Source: an uncultured Pseudomonadota bacterium (GTDB lineage: Bacteria; Myxococcota_A; UBA796; UBA9615). From it: a stretch of DNA of 12,067 nt. This document shows, piece after piece, positions 9,678 through 12,067 of this stretch. How positions within the stretch are numbered: the first letter of the stretch is position 1; each line of letters begins with the position of its first letter. The stretch covers positions 1-12,067 of the forward strand of contig CALCXL010000357.1 of NCBI GenBank assembly GCA_937907595.1, given 5' to 3'. The notes beneath the pieces were generated by a model, which saw nothing but the letters and a program-made list of their open reading frames with translations, was not told where the DNA came from and made no database searches. The translations under genes were made by a program, and so were the position numbers.

Positions 9678-9831
9678 CGTTCCTCCGCTCCGTCCCCGAA
9701 CAAGGAGGGTGACGCGGGCGCCCGCGGGGTGCAAGGGCGACGCCCCGCCGGGCCGATCAACGGCGCTGCCCCGCACCGCCGCTTGGCCCCAGCCCCCCGG
9801 TTGGTGCACCCTGCGCGCGGAGATCCTGCCC
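9678..9831. promoter_or_regulatory. divergent intergenic region, kinase/fhs
   Basis: These 154 bases separate two divergent genes and must hold both promoters. The kinase ribosome binding site is GGAGGA on the minus strand (9681-9686), and that of fhs is GGAG (9819-9822), nine bases before its ATG. A perfect 12-bp palindrome, GCGGGCGCCCGC (9714-9725), could be an operator, but such palindromes arise easily in this base composition. No convincing -10/-35 pair is visible for either gene. Confidence 0.5.
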
Positions 9832-11493
9832 ATGCCCACCGACCTCGACATCGCGCGCTCCGTCACCCCCCGCCCGATCCTGGAGATCGCGGCCGAACTC
9901 GGCGTGCCCGACGGCGCCCTGGTCCCCTACGGCCACGACAAGGCCAAGATCCGCCTGGGTCGGCGCGCCGTGCCCCGGGGTCGCCTGGTGCTGGTCAGCG
10001 CCATCACCCCCACCCCCGCGGGGGAGGGCAAGACGACCACAAGCGTGGGCCTGGCCCAGGGGCTGGCGCACATCGGTGAGCGCTGCTGCGTGGCGCTGCG
10101 GGAGCCGTCCCTGGGACCGGTGATGGGGCTCAAGGGCGGCGCGGCCGGCGGAGGGCACGCGCAGGTGATCCCCATGGAGGACATCAACCTGCACTTCACG
10201 GGCGACTTCCACGCGATCGCCGCCGCCCACAACCTGCTGTCCGCGGTGCTCGACAACCACCTGCACTTCGGCAACGCGCTGAACATCGAGCCCCGCACGG
10301 TGCTCTGGCGGCGCGTCATCGACATGAACGATCGCAGCCTGCGTTCGATGGTCCTGGGTCTGGGCGGTCGCACCATGGGCGTGCCCCGGGAGAGCGGCTT
10401 CGACATCACCGCCGCGAGCGAGATCATGGCGATCCTCTGCCTGGCCGAGGACGCCGAGGACCTGCAGGTCCGGCTGGGCAACATCCTGCTGGGCCAGAAG
10501 CGCAAGACCGGCGAGGGCGTCTACGCCCGGGACCTGGGCGTCCAGGGGGCCATGGCGGTGCTGCTGCGCGACGCCATCCACCCCAACCTGGTGCAGACCC
10601 TGGAGGGCAGCCCCGCGATCATCCACGGCGGGCCCTTCGCCAACATCGCCCACGGCTGCAACTCCGTGGTGGCCACCAAGACCGCATTGGAGCTGGCCGA
10701 CTGGGTGGTGACGGAGGCCGGGTTTGGCTTCGACCTGGGGGCGGAGAAGTTCCTGGACATCAAGTGCCGGGTCGCCGATCTGAACCCCCGCTGCGTGGTG
10801 GTGGTGGCCACGGTGCGCGCGCTGAAGGCCCACGGCGGGGTGGCAGCGGCGGACCTGGGCATCCCGGACGCCGACGCGGTGAAGCGCGGCCTGCCGAACC
10901 TGGAGCGGCACCTGGACAGCCTGGCGGCGTTCGGCCTGCCCGGGGTCGTCGCCCTCAACCACTTCACCGCCGACAGCGACGAGGAGGTGGCCGCGGTGGT
11001 GGACGCCTGCGCCGCGCGCGGGATCCCGGTGGCGACGTGCCGGGGCTGGGCCGACGGCGGCGCCGGCGCGGCGGACCTGGCCCGCGAGGTCGTGCGCGTG
11101 GCCAGCGCCTTCGAGGGCCGATACCGGCCGATGTACGCCCTGGACGCGCCGGTGAAGGAGAAGATCCGCGCCATCTGCTGCGGGGTCTACGGCGCGGCCG
11201 ACGTGGTCTACACGGGCACCGCGGAGCAGGACCTCAAGCGGATCCGCCGGCTGGGCCTGGAGGGCACGCCGATCTGCATGGCCAAGACCCCGGCCAGCCT
11301 GTCCGACGATCCCAAGCGCGTCGGCCGCCCGGAGGGCTTCACGGTCACGGTGCGGGAGGTGCAGATCGCGGCGGGGGCGGGCTTCATCATCCCGATCACC
11401 GGGGAGATCCTGCGCATGCCGGGCCTGCCCCGGGTGCCCGCGGCGCTGGGCATGAGCATCGACGAAGCCGGCCAGATCGTCGGCCTGAGCTGA
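9832..11493 (+). CDS. fhs: formate--tetrahydrofolate ligase (FTHFS)
   Basis: The 553-residue protein matches the usual length of about 555-560. It makes 10-formyl-tetrahydrofolate from formate, ATP and tetrahydrofolate in the cytoplasm, feeding purine synthesis, formyl-Met initiation and one-carbon exchange. Landmarks: the N-terminal SVTPRPILEIAAELG, the P-loop TPAGEGKTTT (61-70), REPSLGPVMGLKGG (90-103), the MEDINLHFTGD segment, and the C-terminal GFIIPITGEILRMPGLP. All match the family without gaps. ATG 9832 is supported by GGAG nine bases upstream and by the conserved start; the longer open frame would run into the divergent kinase gene. No other folate gene is adjacent in the window, so it appears monocistronic. 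FTHFS alone does not imply acetogenesis. Confidence 0.97.
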   Translation: MPTDLDIARSVTPRPILEIAAELGVPDGALVPYGHDKAKIRLGRRAVPRGRLVLVSAITPTPAGEGKTTTSVGLAQGLAHIGERCCVALREPSLGPVMGLKGGAAGGGHAQVIPMEDINLHFTGDFHAIAAAHNLLSAVLDNHLHFGNALNIEPRTVLWRRVIDMNDRSLRSMVLGLGGRTMGVPRESGFDITAASEIMAILCLAEDAEDLQVRLGNILLGQKRKTGEGVYARDLGVQGAMAVLLRDAIHPNLVQTLEGSPAIIHGGPFANIAHGCNSVVATKTALELADWVVTEAGFGFDLGAEKFLDIKCRVADLNPRCVVVVATVRALKAHGGVAAADLGIPDADAVKRGLPNLERHLDSLAAFGLPGVVALNHFTADSDEEVAAVVDACAARGIPVATCRGWADGGAGAADLAREVVRVASAFEGRYRPMYALDAPVKEKIRAICCGVYGAADVVYTGTAEQDLKRIRRLGLEGTPICMAKTPASLSDDPKRVGRPEGFTVTVREVQIAAGAGFIIPITGEILRMPGLPRVPAALGMSIDEAGQIVGLS

Positions 11494-11512
11494 GGGCGAG
11501 GCTGGCGGGAAC

Positions 11513-11563
11513 GCTCGACGCGGGCTGCGGAGCGGGGGGCTCGACGCGGGCTGCGGAGCGGGG
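11513..11563 (+). repeat. 25-bp direct repeat downstream of fhs
   Basis: Two identical 25-base copies (11513-11537 and 11539-11563) are separated by one G, beginning GCTCGACGCGGG and ending GCGGAGCGGGG. They lie in the fhs 3' region, directly before the hairpin at 11562. This is a recent short tandem duplication or a paired binding site. Confidence 0.75.
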
Positions 11564-11588
11564 CCGGCCCCGGGGTGCGGGGCCGGCC
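11562..11588. terminator. bidirectional hairpin between fhs and Spy-like gene
   Basis: GGCCGGCCCCG (11562-11572) and CGGGGCCGGCC (11578-11588) are exact reverse complements around a five-base loop. The stem is 11 G:C pairs, between two convergent genes and seven bases from the minus-strand stop codon. No T tract follows, but the position and strength fit a shared transcript end. Confidence 0.55.
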
Positions 11589-11595
11589 TCTGCTG

Positions 11596-12067
11596 TCAGC
11601 GCTTGCAGTCCGACGAGCCCTTGTCGCAGCCGCTCTTGCCCTTGCCGGTGCAGGAGAAGAGGTGGTCGGCGCGATCGTACTGGGCGGCGTCCAGCACGGC
11701 GGCCATGGCGAGCATGGCGTCCAGCTTGGCGGCCTTGCTGCGCACCACGGCGGCGGTGAGGGCCGCGGACTTCTTCTTGACGGCCTCAGCCTTCATGGGG
11801 CTGGCCTCCCAGAGCGCGCGCAGATCCTGCTCGAGCTGCTTCTTCTCCGCCTTGCGCGCCACGGCGGCCGCGGCGTAGTCCTCGGCGATGGCGTCGATGC
11901 GGCCGACCTGCTCGTCGCTGAGGTCCTTCTGCGCGGTGAGGGCGGCGGCGAGGATGCGGACCTTGCAGCCCTTGCCCTTGTCGCAGTCGGACTTGCCCTT
12001 GTCGCAGTCGGACTTGCCCTTGTCGCAGTCGGACTTGCCCTTGTCGCAGTCGGACTTGCCCTTGTCG
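11596..12067 (-). CDS. Spy/CpxP-like protein with Cys-heptad repeats (5' end outside window)
   Basis: Only the C-terminal 156 residues lie in the window; the frame stays open to the right edge. The visible part starts with four exact DKGKSDC heptads and a variant ending GC. It continues into an all-helical region with ALTAQKDLSDEQVGRIDAI, resembling the LTxxQ motif of Spy/CpxP periplasmic chaperones and related metal-stress proteins, and long Lys/Ala/Glu helices. It ends in a second Cys-bearing tail (SCTGKGKSGCDKGSSDCKR). At least eight Cys, each set in Lys/Gly/Asp context, flank the domain on both sides. By family knowledge a periplasmic chaperone or metal-sensing role is plausible. The Cys repeats suggest metal or redox binding, which is inference. 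The GTG at 11862 could begin a shorter protein but would cut off the LSDEQ motif. The signal peptide, if any, is outside the window. Confidence 0.75.
   Translation of the reverse strand, partial: DKGKSDCDKGKSDCDKGKSDCDKGKSDCDKGKGCKVRILAAALTAQKDLSDEQVGRIDAIAEDYAAAAVARKAEKKQLEQDLRALWEASPMKAEAVKKKSAALTAAVVRSKAAKLDAMLAMAAVLDAAQYDRADHLFSCTGKGKSGCDKGSSDCKR
11984..12067 (-). repeat. four perfect 21-bp tandem repeats encoding DKGKSDC
   Basis: Four copies of a 21-bp unit are identical base for base (11984-12004, 12005-12025, 12026-12046, 12047-12067), and the array reaches the window edge, so the true copy number is unknown. The period is a multiple of three and preserves the reading frame. A degenerate fifth unit (DKGKGCK) follows towards the C-terminus. 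Confidence 0.92.

Noticed and set aside
9714..9725. The GCGGGCGCCCGC palindrome as a defined operator
   Set aside because: It is a perfect 12-mer but made only of G and C in a very GC-rich region, so chance is likely; it is noted only within the intergenic entry.
11603..11878. A plus-strand frame opposite the Spy-like gene
   Set aside because: It is Ser/Ala/Leu-rich and antisense to the Cys-repeat protein, with no ribosome site.
11984..12067. The 21-bp repeats as a CRISPR array
   Set aside because: The copies are directly adjacent with no spacers, and the period is a multiple of three within an open reading frame.

Overview
The window is very GC-rich. Third codon positions in the best-supported genes (the metzincin lipoprotein, the kinase and fhs) are almost all G or C. 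The gene content includes a lipoprotein with an Asp-rich linker in front of a metzincin domain, a Ser/Thr kinase fused to a P-loop ATPase and helical repeats, a glycine-rich RRM protein, and a Cys-repeat Spy/CpxP-like protein. Together these suggest a Myxococcota or related deltaproteobacterial-type genome. That assignment is inferred from gene style, not from a phylogenetic marker.

Left part (1-3322, + strand). After an A5/C17 homopolymer at the window edge there is a tight block of three genes: a small beta-rich protein (157-531), a 783-residue unrecognised protein with an internal HExxH zinc-protease signature (531-2882, sharing one base with the first gene), and a probably exported Cys-containing protein (2786-3322) whose start lies 97 bases inside the previous gene. 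These genes tolerate more A/T at third positions than those further right and may be an accessory block. A 416-bp interval follows. It holds a perfect hairpin, a stretch with strong coding bias but no usable start (a probable gene remnant), and an extended -10 promoter.

Middle (3739-9677). A TTG-started lipoprotein with ten Asp-rich hexapeptides carries a complete metzincin signature with a Met-turn. It converges with an RRM RNA-binding protein gene on the minus strand, and a perfect hairpin lies between them. Upstream of the RRM gene, on the same strand, lies a 1122-residue protein combining an intact Ser/Thr kinase, an AAA-type ATPase and a TPR-like helical C-terminus, which reads as a cytoplasmic signalling regulator.

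Right part (9832-12067). fhs (formate--tetrahydrofolate ligase, one-carbon metabolism) diverges from the kinase gene across 154 bp. It converges with the 3' end of a Spy/CpxP-like gene on the minus strand. A 25-bp direct repeat and an 11-bp perfect stem separate the two. The Spy-like gene runs off the window and carries perfect 21-bp tandem repeats encoding DKGKSDC.

fhs and the kinase are ordinary chromosomal genes. The least-described parts are the coupled block at 157-3322 with its unfamiliar HExxH protein and the Cys-heptad Spy-like protein at the right edge. I did not find tRNA or rRNA genes, insertion sequences or CRISPR arrays.
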